NCBI GenBank assembly: GCA_963838805.1
Contig: CAWISK010000006.1
Location: 310,001 to 374,000 of the forward strand
DNA from: CAVRQM01 sp963838805
GTDB taxonomy: Bacteria > Pseudomonadota > Alphaproteobacteria > Acetobacterales > Acetobacteraceae
Length of the DNA: 64,000 bases
Direction: 5' to 3'
The notes below the pieces were generated by a model. It was given only the letters and a program-made list of their open reading frames with translations. It was not told the origin of the DNA and did not search any database. The position numbers and the translations under genes were made by a program. Shown in pieces: positions 34,729 through 44,316 of this stretch. Position 1 is the stretch's first letter, and the number at the start of each line of letters is the position of its first letter.

Positions 34729-36105
34729 ATGACCAAGGTCACGTTCATCTTCGACGACCATGCGAAACCCTACTGGCGCCATGACCGGCCGCCGCGGACC
34801 GGGCTCAGTCACGATTTCAACCTGTTCCAGATGGCGCACGAGGCGCTTCGTCTGGGCATGATCGTGCATTTCACGACGATCGACGACTACTTCAGATACG
34901 GCAGTGCGTCGGCCGTCTCCCAGGTGTATCCGACGCTGCAGATCTCGACCAGCGAGATCAAGCTTGATGCGCTCGATCCAGACATTCTGGTGTGCGTGCA
35001 TCCGCAGGTGTTCGCGGGCGGCCAGTTGCAGCGGGCCAAGAAGGTCGGCATGCATCCGGCGCTGTATTTCATCGAGATGCCGCACACCTACGGGGAGCAC
35101 CAGACGCTGGCGCTGCTGCAGGCGGTGCGCTATCACGTCGATCATCTGGTCGTGCAGAACGAGCGGATGCGAGAGCTCGCGGGCGCGGCGTATGAGTGGC
35201 TGTGCAAGTGGCGCGCGCAGGACCGCGTGCATGTCAGCCCGCTGGGCATCGTGGCCGAAGAGCAGATCGACCTGCGCGATCGGCGGGTCAGCCGCCGCGT
35301 GTTGGGCCTGGCGCCTTCGGATATCGCCATCGTGAATGGCGGCGGCGTGTGGCGCTGGACCGAGGTGAACAACTTCCTGCGCGGCTTCTGCGCCGCCGTG
35401 CGGGCGGGCGACAGGAACCTGCGCTTTTTCCTCTCTGGCTTCCGGCAGTCGGAAAATACCGATCACGCCGAATACATCGCCGAGACCTACCGCATCCTGC
35501 GCGAGAACATCGACCTCGTGGGCGGCGCCGATGCGCGCGCCTTCGTGGTGGCCATGACGGCGGGACAAGGCAGCGGGCGAGACTCGGTCGATCCCGGGCG
35601 CGGACACATCCACTTCCGCGCCGACTGGACCGCGGCCAGCCGACAATTGCCCGAGGTGCTTTCGGCTGCCGATTTCGGGCTGAGCGTCAGCGCCGACACG
35701 GTCGAGAACTGGCAGTCGCACCGGGTTCGCTGCCTGGATTACATCCGCTACGGCCTGCCGATCATCAGCACGACCGGCGACCTGTTCTCGGAGCGCGACG
35801 CACGCGAGGTAATGGTCATAGCGGAACGTCGCACGCCCGAAGCATTCCAGGCTCTGCTGCACGGGATCGCCCAGGGCGAAATCCGCGCGGCCGACTTCCA
35901 GGCCGGATTCGCCACCGTGCGCGACCGCATGGACACCCGCAATACCTTCGGGCGCCTGCTGCTGCTCGTCGCCTCCACCCCGCGCAAGCTGTTCGATCCG
36001 AACGACGAGAGCATCCTGGAATATGCCTGGCGGGTGCGCCGGGTCGACAGCGCGGGCAAAATCCTCAAGAACCTCACCACCACGGCATTCGGCGCCCGCG
36101 ACTAG
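34729..36105 (+). CDS. Glycosyltransferase-like protein, second of a tandem pair
   Basis: A 458 aa paralogue of the preceding gene, four bases downstream. Shared landmarks in order: QNERMRELAGAAYEWLCKWR, DIAIVNGGGVWRWTEVNNFL, RFFLSGFRQSENTDHAEY, and NWQSHRVRCLDYIRYGLPII. The last is in the position of the nucleotide-sugar pocket of GT4-like GT-B enzymes but lacks the ordinary EX7E motif. The frame is intact. Tandem duplication followed by divergence is evident; the pair probably adds successive sugars or forms a heterodimer (inference). Confidence 0.82.
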   Translation: MTKVTFIFDDHAKPYWRHDRPPRTGLSHDFNLFQMAHEALRLGMIVHFTTIDDYFRYGSASAVSQVYPTLQISTSEIKLDALDPDILVCVHPQVFAGGQLQRAKKVGMHPALYFIEMPHTYGEHQTLALLQAVRYHVDHLVVQNERMRELAGAAYEWLCKWRAQDRVHVSPLGIVAEEQIDLRDRRVSRRVLGLAPSDIAIVNGGGVWRWTEVNNFLRGFCAAVRAGDRNLRFFLSGFRQSENTDHAEYIAETYRILRENIDLVGGADARAFVVAMTAGQGSGRDSVDPGRGHIHFRADWTAASRQLPEVLSAADFGLSVSADTVENWQSHRVRCLDYIRYGLPIISTTGDLFSERDAREVMVIAERRTPEAFQALLHGIAQGEIRAADFQAGFATVRDRMDTRNTFGRLLLLVASTPRKLFDPNDESILEYAWRVRRVDSAGKILKNLTTTAFGARD

Positions 36106-36141
36106 CCGCCGCCCGCGCCCATTTCGACGGAATCACCGCTC

Positions 36142-37533
36142 ATGTCCGCCACCGCTCCCGCAAAGCCTCGACCCGTGACGCCGCTTCCGGCGAGCGGGAA
36201 GATCATCAAGGACTTCACGATCCCGGCGGACCACCCGGCCGCGGTCAAGCCGAAGATCGAGGTGCTGGACTTCTTCTGGGCTCCCCTCAACTTCTACGTC
36301 GCGGTGACCCTGCCGAACGAGCTGCACGAGAAGCCGGATCATTGCTCGGTGCAGGTCTGCCCGATGCGCGATCAGGCGATGTTCTTTTTCTGGAACATCC
36401 CCGGACCGAAGCAGGATCGCGTGGCCGAGGGCGGGATGCGCCGCGTGTTCGGGTTGATCAGCTGCCAGTACAACAGCTTCGAGGCGTTCGAGGCGCGATT
36501 GGTGGTCGGCGGCAAGATAGTCTCGGTCGCCAAGTTCGAGCGCCGCTTCGGCTCCGACCGGCTGATCGGCAGCGTGACGCTGGAGCACGAGGTCGAGCGG
36601 GTGGTACCGCTGCTCATTACCGGGACGCAGAAATCCGGCACCACCTGGCTCGAGACGATCGTGGATACGCGGCCCGACGTACTGGTGCTGCACGAGGGCA
36701 ATACGCTCAACACCGTGGACCACCGGGCCAGCCGTGCCAGCTTCGAGGAGCGGATGGGCGAGTTCCAGCGCCGGGCCTTCATCCGCTGGCGCCCGGCCTA
36801 TCCGAATGCCGAGGAGATGGCGATGTTCACCCAGATCTCGGTGGCGCGCAATCTGTTCGACCTGCTCGGTTCCACGTTCGGTTTCCGCACCATCGTCGAT
36901 CGTACCCCCAGCACCTCGGAGGCGTACCATTTCCTGGTGAAGTTCTGGCGCGAATGCCGCTATGTCCACATCATCCGCCATCCGCTCGATGTGTTCATCT
37001 CGCGGCTGTTCCATGAGGCGGCGCTCGGGCGCAGCAAGACCCCGGATGCCTCGCGGCTCGACCAGGCGACGCTCACCTGGCTGGTAGACCGCATCGAGAA
37101 GCTTGGACCGGGCGAGGTGCGGCCGGGCGATCTGCTGGAGGACGAGATCCTGCAATCGGGCACGTTCGACGTGCTGTTCATGCAATGGCTGATCGATCAG
37201 AAGAAGCTTCTGGAAGTGCTGCCCTTCGCGCGCGACCGCTTCCTCGTCGTGCGCTACGAGGATCTGTTTTCCGAGTTCGAGGCGCAGGTGCGGCGCGTGT
37301 TCGAGTTCATCGGCGTGAACGACATCAGCGACGAAGACATCGCCATCGTGCGCCGCACCACGTCGTTCGACGCGATGTCGGGCGGCCGCAAGAGCGGTGA
37401 GGAGGATCGCAGGTCGTTCTTCCGCAGCGGCCAGGTCGGCGACTACAAGCTGTACCTCACCGATTCACAGGCCACATGGCTCTGGGGCCGCGTCGCTACC
37501 GTGGCGCGCGAGTTCGGCTACGACATGCCCTGA
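36142..37533 (+). CDS. PAPS-dependent sulfotransferase with unusual N-terminal domain
   Basis: A 463 aa protein. The sulfotransferase domain (about 155-460) has the 5'-phosphosulfate loop TGTQKSGTTWLE near residue 160, the 3'-phosphate motif RHPLDVFISRL near 279, and the C-terminal FFRSGQVGDYK near 425-435 (RxGxxGDxK). All cofactor sites are present. The first ~150 residues are a predicted beta-rich domain (FFWAPLNFYVAVTL, DQAMFFFWNIPGPK, VVGGKIVSVAKFE) that I do not recognise. It follows the glycosyltransferase pair by 36 bp and would sulfate their glycan or another acceptor. Its end overlaps the convergent MFS gene by 16 bp. Confidence 0.88.
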   Translation: MSATAPAKPRPVTPLPASGKIIKDFTIPADHPAAVKPKIEVLDFFWAPLNFYVAVTLPNELHEKPDHCSVQVCPMRDQAMFFFWNIPGPKQDRVAEGGMRRVFGLISCQYNSFEAFEARLVVGGKIVSVAKFERRFGSDRLIGSVTLEHEVERVVPLLITGTQKSGTTWLETIVDTRPDVLVLHEGNTLNTVDHRASRASFEERMGEFQRRAFIRWRPAYPNAEEMAMFTQISVARNLFDLLGSTFGFRTIVDRTPSTSEAYHFLVKFWRECRYVHIIRHPLDVFISRLFHEAALGRSKTPDASRLDQATLTWLVDRIEKLGPGEVRPGDLLEDEILQSGTFDVLFMQWLIDQKKLLEVLPFARDRFLVVRYEDLFSEFEAQVRRVFEFIGVNDISDEDIAIVRRTTSFDAMSGGRKSGEEDRRSFFRSGQVGDYKLYLTDSQATWLWGRVATVAREFGYDMP

Positions 37534-38741
37534 GGGGCGCGCGCCCGCGACACGGCAAAAACCAGCGCCAGCACCAGCGCCAGTGTGGCGAGGCCGCTCA
37601 GCGCCATCGTGGTGAGCGTCTGCAGCGGCGTCAGGAACTGGGTCAGCGTGCCGCCAAGCAGCATCCCCAGTGGCCAGCAGCCGATGCAGACCGTGACCAG
37701 CCCCATCACCCGGCTGCGCAGCGCGGGGGGTGCCGCGGCGATCGCGATCGTCGTCTGATGGTTGGTGAACAGCGCGCTGCCGAACCCACCGCACAGCAGC
37801 ACCAGGCAGACCGGCCATAGCGGCGAGGCCAGCGGGGCGGTCGCCAGCGCCGAGAGCAGCAGGGCCACGCCGCCCGCGAGCCATGCCACCGGCCGGCCGG
37901 GCAGGATCAGGGCCGCAACCAGCAACCCACCCAGCAGCGCCCCAGCCGGTTCGGCCGCCGCCAGCACGCCGATCCGCGCGGACGCCAGCCCATACGCATC
38001 GCGCCCGATCGGCACGATCAACGTGGCATAGGAATAGCCGAACAGGTTCATGGTGATCGTGACGCCCAGCAGCGCCAGCAGTGCCGTGCTGCGCCGCGCG
38101 AAGGCCAATCCCTCGACCAGATCGCGCCCGACTCGTGCGAGAGACATCGCCACCCGGTCCTGCCGGTGCGCGATGCCGGATACCAGGACAGCGCCGAACA
38201 GGCTGAGCGCCGCCGACGCGGCGAAGGTGCCGCCCAGTCCCATCAGCTCATAAGCGGCGCCGCCCAGCAGCGGGCCTGCGCAGCGCGTGGCGAAGTTGGT
38301 GAGGCTGTCCAGTGCCACGGCGCGGCGGACGCGCGTGGGCCCGGCGCTCTCGGCCGCCAGCCGCCGTCGCGCCGGCATTTCGGTCGCGTACACGCAGCCG
38401 CTGGCGAGGGCCGCGACCGCCAGGTGCCATGGCCGGGCGATGCCGAGGAAACCCAGCATCGCCACGCTGGCCGATGATGTGGCGGCCAGCAGCAGCCCGC
38501 CGACCACGATGCGCTTGCGGTCGAATGCCTCTGACAGCACACCCACGACCGCGCCGCCGAGCAAGGGCAGGCTGCGCGCGGCCGAGACGATGGCGACCGC
38601 CAGCCCCGACCCCGTCACCTGCGCCGTGAACAGCCCGGCCGCCAGCACCTCCAGCCACAGCATCGCGTTGCTGATGCCGCCCGCGATCCACAGGCGCACG
38701 AAGGCCGGGCTGGACAGCACGCCGCTTCGCGAATGGCGCAT
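37518..38741 (-). CDS. MFS transporter, exporter-like
   Basis: A 407 aa inner-membrane protein with about 12 TM segments. The N-terminal FVRLWIAGGISNAMLWLEVLA and the loop VVGVLSEAFDRKRIVVGGLL place it in the EntS/MFS_3-like group of drug or metabolite exporters. ATG at 38741 lies one base after the amine oxidase stop, so it is the last gene of the minus-strand run dehydrogenase, amine oxidase, MFS. Confidence 0.88.
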   Translation of the reverse strand: MRHSRSGVLSSPAFVRLWIAGGISNAMLWLEVLAAGLFTAQVTGSGLAVAIVSAARSLPLLGGAVVGVLSEAFDRKRIVVGGLLLAATSSASVAMLGFLGIARPWHLAVAALASGCVYATEMPARRRLAAESAGPTRVRRAVALDSLTNFATRCAGPLLGGAAYELMGLGGTFAASAALSLFGAVLVSGIAHRQDRVAMSLARVGRDLVEGLAFARRSTALLALLGVTITMNLFGYSYATLIVPIGRDAYGLASARIGVLAAAEPAGALLGGLLVAALILPGRPVAWLAGGVALLLSALATAPLASPLWPVCLVLLCGGFGSALFTNHQTTIAIAAAPPALRSRVMGLVTVCIGCWPLGMLLGGTLTQFLTPLQTLTTMALSGLATLALVLALVFAVSRARAPQGMS

Positions 38742-38742
38742 C

Positions 38743-40011
38743 CTACAGACTGGCCAGGATCGCCATCGCCGCCGCCCGTCCGCTGGCGTATGCGCCGCCG
38801 ACCGTGCCGGCCAGACCGTCCGTGGCAACCGCCTCACCGGCGAGGCGCAACCGCCCGCCCGCCAACGGCTCGGCCAGCGCCGTGCGCGCGTCGGCATGGC
38901 TGGGCAGGGCATAGGCATAGGCGCCCCGGTGCCACGGATCGGCGGCCCAGTCGGCGATCACGGCCGCGCCCACGGCCTGGTCGGCGCGCGTGCCCAGCAT
39001 GGCGCGGAGCTGGTTGCGCGCGAACGCCTCGGTGGCCGCCGCGCCCTCGCGCGCCAGCGTCGCGGCGGCCGAGCCGCCCACGAAGCCGATCAGGTGCGCG
39101 GCACCCTGCGGCCAGGCGATGAACGACATCGCGGGCGCGTGGCGGCGGCCCACCCGCGCGTGCAACGACGACTGTGCCGGCAATCCCAGCCGGTCGGCGC
39201 CGGCGGCGGCAAGCGCCACCTTGGTCAGCACGCCCATCGGCAGTGCCTCCAGGGCAGCGAGGTGGCTGTCCGGCAGGGCAGGGATGAACACGATCCCGCC
39301 CTCCCGCAGCACGCCGGTCGAGGCGGTGACGACACAGGCGCCTGCTCGCACGCGGCCCTCCGCGGTGTCGAGTGTCGCCCCGCGATCGTCCCAGGCGATG
39401 CGTCGTACCGGAGTGTCCAGCGAGACCGGCTGAGCCAACGCGCGCCCGATAAAGGCGCCGAGCCCACCCGCCACGTTCAGATTGGCCCCGGAGAGCGCGT
39501 TGGCCGCCGCGTCGCGCACGCTGAGGCGGCGGGCGTCGGCGGCGGCCACCAGCGTCGCCTCGAATGTCTCGATCGAGGCCAGCCAGGGATCGTCCTGCAT
39601 CGCTGCGACCGCCTCGGCCATGCTGCAATCCTCGGGGCGCGCGGCGGCCTCGCGCACCAGTCGGTCGTAGCGGTCCTCGGCGCGATCATAGGCGGCCAGC
39701 TCCGCCGCACTGGCCGGCGCGCCATCGACCATGACGTGGCGCGACCATGCCGCGCCGGAGTCGAACAGCCTCGCTTGCGCGGCGGCGGCGATCGGCACCA
39801 GCGGATTGCGCTCGGCGGCGTGCAGCCAGGAGGCGCCGTGGTCGAAGGCGGCGCCATGCAGTGCCGCCGGGTGCGTGGTCCAGGCGCGGCCGCCGATGCG
39901 GCCCGAAGCCTCGAGCAGAATGCAGCTCCGTCCCGCCTGCCGCACCGAAGCCGCGCAGGCCAGGCCGGCGACACCCGCGCCGACCACCGCCACATCGGTT
40001 TCAGTGGTCAC
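38743..40011 (-). CDS. Flavin-containing monoamine oxidase family protein
   Basis: A 422 aa FAD enzyme oxidising an amine or amino acid with release of H2O2. The dinucleotide-binding VVGAGVAGLACAAS lies at residues 9-22, followed by LEASGRIGGRAWT. The substrate-domain landmark is FDHGASWLH, and the C-terminal FAD loop is LRLAGEAVATDGLAGTVGGA. GTG at 40011 overlaps the stop of the Ldh2-type dehydrogenase. Substrate unknown. Confidence 0.88.
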   Translation of the reverse strand: MTTETDVAVVGAGVAGLACAASVRQAGRSCILLEASGRIGGRAWTTHPAALHGAAFDHGASWLHAAERNPLVPIAAAAQARLFDSGAAWSRHVMVDGAPASAAELAAYDRAEDRYDRLVREAAARPEDCSMAEAVAAMQDDPWLASIETFEATLVAAADARRLSVRDAAANALSGANLNVAGGLGAFIGRALAQPVSLDTPVRRIAWDDRGATLDTAEGRVRAGACVVTASTGVLREGGIVFIPALPDSHLAALEALPMGVLTKVALAAAGADRLGLPAQSSLHARVGRRHAPAMSFIAWPQGAAHLIGFVGGSAAATLAREGAAATEAFARNQLRAMLGTRADQAVGAAVIADWAADPWHRGAYAYALPSHADARTALAEPLAGGRLRLAGEAVATDGLAGTVGGAYASGRAAAMAILASL

Positions 40012-41063
40012 GCGATGGGGGCGGGGGCCGCGAGTCCGGCCGCTTCGGCGCGGGCCGCCAGCACCGGCGGGATCGCCGGGTGCAGCGCCACGCCGCGCGC
40101 CAGTTGCTCCGCGCGCAGAGCCAGGGCGCGCTCGCCGGGCAGGCGCGGCGCCGCACCGCCCGGCACCGGCGGGTTGGCGTGTACCCCCTCGGCCATCCAA
40201 TTCGCCTCGCGCAGGAAAGCGTCGCGTCCAGCAAACCGGGCCGGGTCGATTGCCAACACCAGCACCGAGGCTCCCCAATCCGTAGGCGCCTCCGCCCGGC
40301 CATAGCCGCACAGCGCCGAGGTCAGCGCCTCGACCAGCAGCCCGAGCGCGTATCCCTTGTGCCCGGCCTCGACCCCACCCAGCGGCAGCAGGGTGCCGCC
40401 CGGCTCGGTGAAGAAGGCGTTCGGGTCGCGCGTCGCGTTGCCCTCGGCGTCGAGCACCCAGGGATGGTCGAATTGCTGTCCGGCGCCGCGCAGCCGGCTG
40501 GTCATGCCGTTGGTGGTGATGGACATCGACACGTCGATCATCACCGGCCCGTCCGGCGAGGGCCAGCCGGCGGCCAGCGGATTGGGGGTGTAGAGCCGGC
40601 GCGTGCCGCCGAACGGGGCCACGCTTGCGGTGGACGGGTCCGAGCAGGTCACGATCAGCATGAAACCGGCCTGCGCCGCCGGCAGCAGATAGGCGGCGAG
40701 GCAGCCGATATGGCACGAGCGCCGGATCGAGACGGCGGCCGTGCCGGACTCGGCCGCCCGCTCGCAGGCCCAGCGTGCGGCGCGCTGAGTGAGCCAGGGA
40801 CCGGGCAGGCGCCGGCCGTCCCAGGTCTGCGACGCCGCGGCTTCGGCCACGATTTCCGGCTCGCCGCGCCCGGCCATGTGTCCGGCCTCGGCCTCGGCCA
40901 GATAAGCGGGCAGAAGGGCCAGCCCGTGCGTGGTGTGGCCCATCAGGTCGCCCTCGACCAGGATTTCGGCGGTCACGCGCGCCTTGTCGTCATCCAGCCC
41001 GGCATGACGGAACAGGCTGGCCGCGAAGTCGGTCAGCGCGGGCGGGTCGTAACGGTCGGTCAT
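40008..41063 (-). CDS. Ldh2/YlbC-family NAD(P)-dependent malate/L-lactate-type dehydrogenase
   Basis: A 351 aa oxidoreductase unrelated to Rossmann-type LDH. Family blocks: EGDLMGHTTHGLALLPAYL with the catalytic His, SCHIGCLAAYLLPAAQAGF, NPLAAGWPSPDGPVMIDVSMS, and GGVEAGHKGYALGLLVEALT. Members reduce 2-oxoacids, imines (DpkA) or ureidoglycolate-type substrates; pairing with an amine oxidase makes an imino-acid reductase role worth considering. ATG at 41063 is chosen; an in-frame ATG at 41090 is also possible. Divergent from the SMP-30 gene. Confidence 0.87.
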   Translation of the reverse strand: MTDRYDPPALTDFAASLFRHAGLDDDKARVTAEILVEGDLMGHTTHGLALLPAYLAEAEAGHMAGRGEPEIVAEAAASQTWDGRRLPGPWLTQRAARWACERAAESGTAAVSIRRSCHIGCLAAYLLPAAQAGFMLIVTCSDPSTASVAPFGGTRRLYTPNPLAAGWPSPDGPVMIDVSMSITTNGMTSRLRGAGQQFDHPWVLDAEGNATRDPNAFFTEPGGTLLPLGGVEAGHKGYALGLLVEALTSALCGYGRAEAPTDWGASVLVLAIDPARFAGRDAFLREANWMAEGVHANPPVPGGAAPRLPGERALALRAEQLARGVALHPAIPPVLAARAEAAGLAAPAPIA

Positions 41064-41112
41064 GGTCGGGACTGCTCTTTCTGGGTGCATGGTCGCACCG
41101 TATAGGACAGAC

Positions 41113-42056
41113 ATGACTTGGCAGCCCAGCGAACGCTACCCCGATCCCGCCATCCGTGTGCTCGATCGGCGCTTCCAGCGCTACCGCCTGCCGCTCGCTT
41201 CCGTGGAGCGACTGGCGACCGGGTGCCGCTGGGCCGAGGGGCCGGTCTGGTTCGGGGATGGCCGATACCTGCTGTGGAGCGACATCCCGAACGACCGCAT
41301 CCTGCGCTGGGACGAGGCGAGCGGCAGCGTGACCACGTTTCGCGCTCCCTCGAACAACGCCAACGGCAACACGCGCGACCGGCAGGGGAGGCTCGTCACC
41401 TGCGAGCACCGAACCCGGCGCATTACCCGCACCGAATACGACGGTGGCATCACCGTCCTGTGCGAGACCTATCTCGGGAAGCGCCTGAACTCACCCAATG
41501 ACGTGGTGGTGGCGCCGGACAGCGCGGTGTGGTTCACCGACCCGCCATTCGGGATTCTCGGTTACTACGAAGGCGAGTGGGCCGAGCCGGAGCTGGGGCA
41601 GGGGGTCTATCGGCTGGATCCGCAGAGCGGCGAGCCGGCGCTGGTGGCCGACGACATTCCCGGCCCGAACGGACTGGCCTTCGCGCCGGACGGGCGCACG
41701 CTCTACATCGTAGCGTCGCGGGCGGAGCCGCGCGAGATCCGCGCCTTCGACGTGAGCGAGGAGGGCCGGCTGTCGCGTGGACGGGTGGTGATCGACGCGG
41801 GCGAGAGCGGCACGCCGGACGGCTTGCGGGTCGATATCGACGGCAATTTGTGGTGCGGCTGGGGCATGGGATCGGAGCGCGCTGGACGGCGTGCGCGTGT
41901 TCGCCCCGGACGGTGACGGCCCTCGGCCATATCGCCCTGCCGGAGCGTTGCGCCAATGTCTGTTTCGGCGGCCGGCACTGCAACCGGCTGTTCATGGCGG
42001 CGAGCCACAGCCTGTATTCGCTCTACGTCAACACGCAGGGCGTGGCGGGGGGCTGA
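41113..42056 (+). pseudogene. SMP-30/gluconolactonase-family hydrolase (two frameshifts near the 3' end)
   Basis: A six-bladed beta-propeller lactonase. The N-terminal part is intact for about 255 residues: GCRWAEGPVWFGDGRYLLWSD with the metal-binding Glu, SNNANGNTRDRQGRLVTCEH, LNSPNDVVVAPDSAVWFTDP with the metal-site Asn, and SGTPDGLRVDIDGNLW with the catalytic Asp. Breaks near 41880 and 41918 shift the last ~50 residues (LDGVRVFAPDG, then ALGHIALPERCANVCFGG) to a frame ending at 42056. ATG at 41113 follows AGGACAG. Hydrolyses a sugar lactone or similar ester; substrate unknown. Confidence 0.82.
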
Positions 42057-42075
42057 GTGACCCCCCGCCCGTGCG

Positions 42076-42847
42076 TCACTGCGCCGGGGGCGGCGGCGGG
42101 GCGCCGTCCGGGTGCGTCGGGACCACCACCACCATGCGGGCCGTGGCCGTGCTTGCCGTGCCCAGGGCCGTGCTCGCCCGGACGTGGCGCCTTGATCGGC
42201 GTCAAGGTGTTCGCGTCGGGGCCGATCGCCCGCGCCAGCATCAGCTTGCCGAGCGGGCCGTCGATCGCCTGGCCGCGCACAACCACCGTCTTGCCGGCGG
42301 CCAGCGCATCGCCGAGCCTGGTGGCATCGGGCGGCGGCAGACGCACCTCGGTCCCGTCGGCCAGCAGCACGCCGTTGATCTCGCCGCGCGGGCCGTACAG
42401 CGGCGTCTTGACCTGGCCGGTGATCTCCGTGCCGGGGGCACCCTCGTCCATGCGCGGCCCGTGCGGGCCGGCCTCGGTCACGGTCTGGTGGGTGGCGTCA
42501 TTGGTGATCGACATCGCCATGACCATCGGCAGCGCCTTGGCCTTCAGTCCGTAAATCGTCACCGCGTCACCCGGACGAACGGCATAGACGAGTGCGGTGG
42601 ACATATGCGGCGGGAAATGGACTTGCGTGCCGTCCTCCAGGATCAGCCCGTCCACGTCGCCGCGCGGGGTCAGCGAATACTGCGCCACCTTTCCCTGTAC
42701 CTGCGGTAGCTGTGCCGGGTCATAGGTGGGCTGGGTTGCCTGCTGCCCGGTTGCCTGCTGCCCGGGTGCCTGCTGAGCGTAGGCCATGCCCCCGGCACCG
42801 CCGGCCAGCAGCGTTGCCGCGAGCAGAAAAGCCTTCATTCTTGACAT
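42076..42847 (-). CDS. Periplasmic protein with two copies of a beta-rich domain and a His/Gly-rich tail (one frameshift near the end)
   Basis: The ATG at 42847 follows GGAAAGG and starts a clear signal peptide (MKAFLLAATLLAGGAGGMAYA). A short QQ-rich repeat linker (APGQQATGQQATQ) precedes two ~70 aa units that align with each other: VQGKVAQYSLTPRGDVDGLI..DGTQVHFPP and ITGQVKTPLYGPRGEINGVL..DGTEVRLPP, each ending in a GDAVTIYG or GKTVVVRG strand. They look like tandem OB-type domains. The tail is GPGHGKHGHGPHGGGGP, a potential metal ligand. The frame as read runs on to 42023 and overlaps SMP-30; one base change near 42115 gives the natural end APPPPPAQ with stop at 42076-42078. A sigma-54-type promoter lies 51 bp upstream. 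Confidence 0.75.
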
Positions 42848-42897
42848 CGTTTTGCCTTTCCATTGGACGGGCCAGTGCGGCCCGTGCGGATCGCAGC

Positions 42898-42912
42898 GCA
42901 AGCCGCGTGCCA
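42898..42912 (-). promoter_or_regulatory. Sigma-54 (-24/-12) promoter
   Basis: Read on the minus strand this is TGGCACG, four bases, TTGC: a near-exact match to the RpoN consensus TGGCACG-N4-TTGCW, with the invariant GG and GC at correct spacing. It lies in the 113-bp gap between the NtrC-type regulator gene and the periplasmic protein gene, pointing at the latter. The predicted transcript start near 42886 is about 39 bases before the ATG. The adjacent regulator has the GAFTGA loop needed to activate sigma-54 polymerase. Confidence 0.8.
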
Positions 42913-42960
42913 ACCCGCAAGTGCCTGATATCTGATGGCGTGCGGACCCGATCGCTGCGT

Positions 42961-44300
<1,340 letters not shown>

Positions 44301-44316
<16 letters not shown>

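Noticed and set aside
42023..42075. The longer C-terminus of the periplasmic repeat protein overlapping the SMP-30 gene
   Set aside because: Restoring one base near 42115 gives a Pro-rich ending with a stop at 42076 and no overlap; the extension has no protein-like character.
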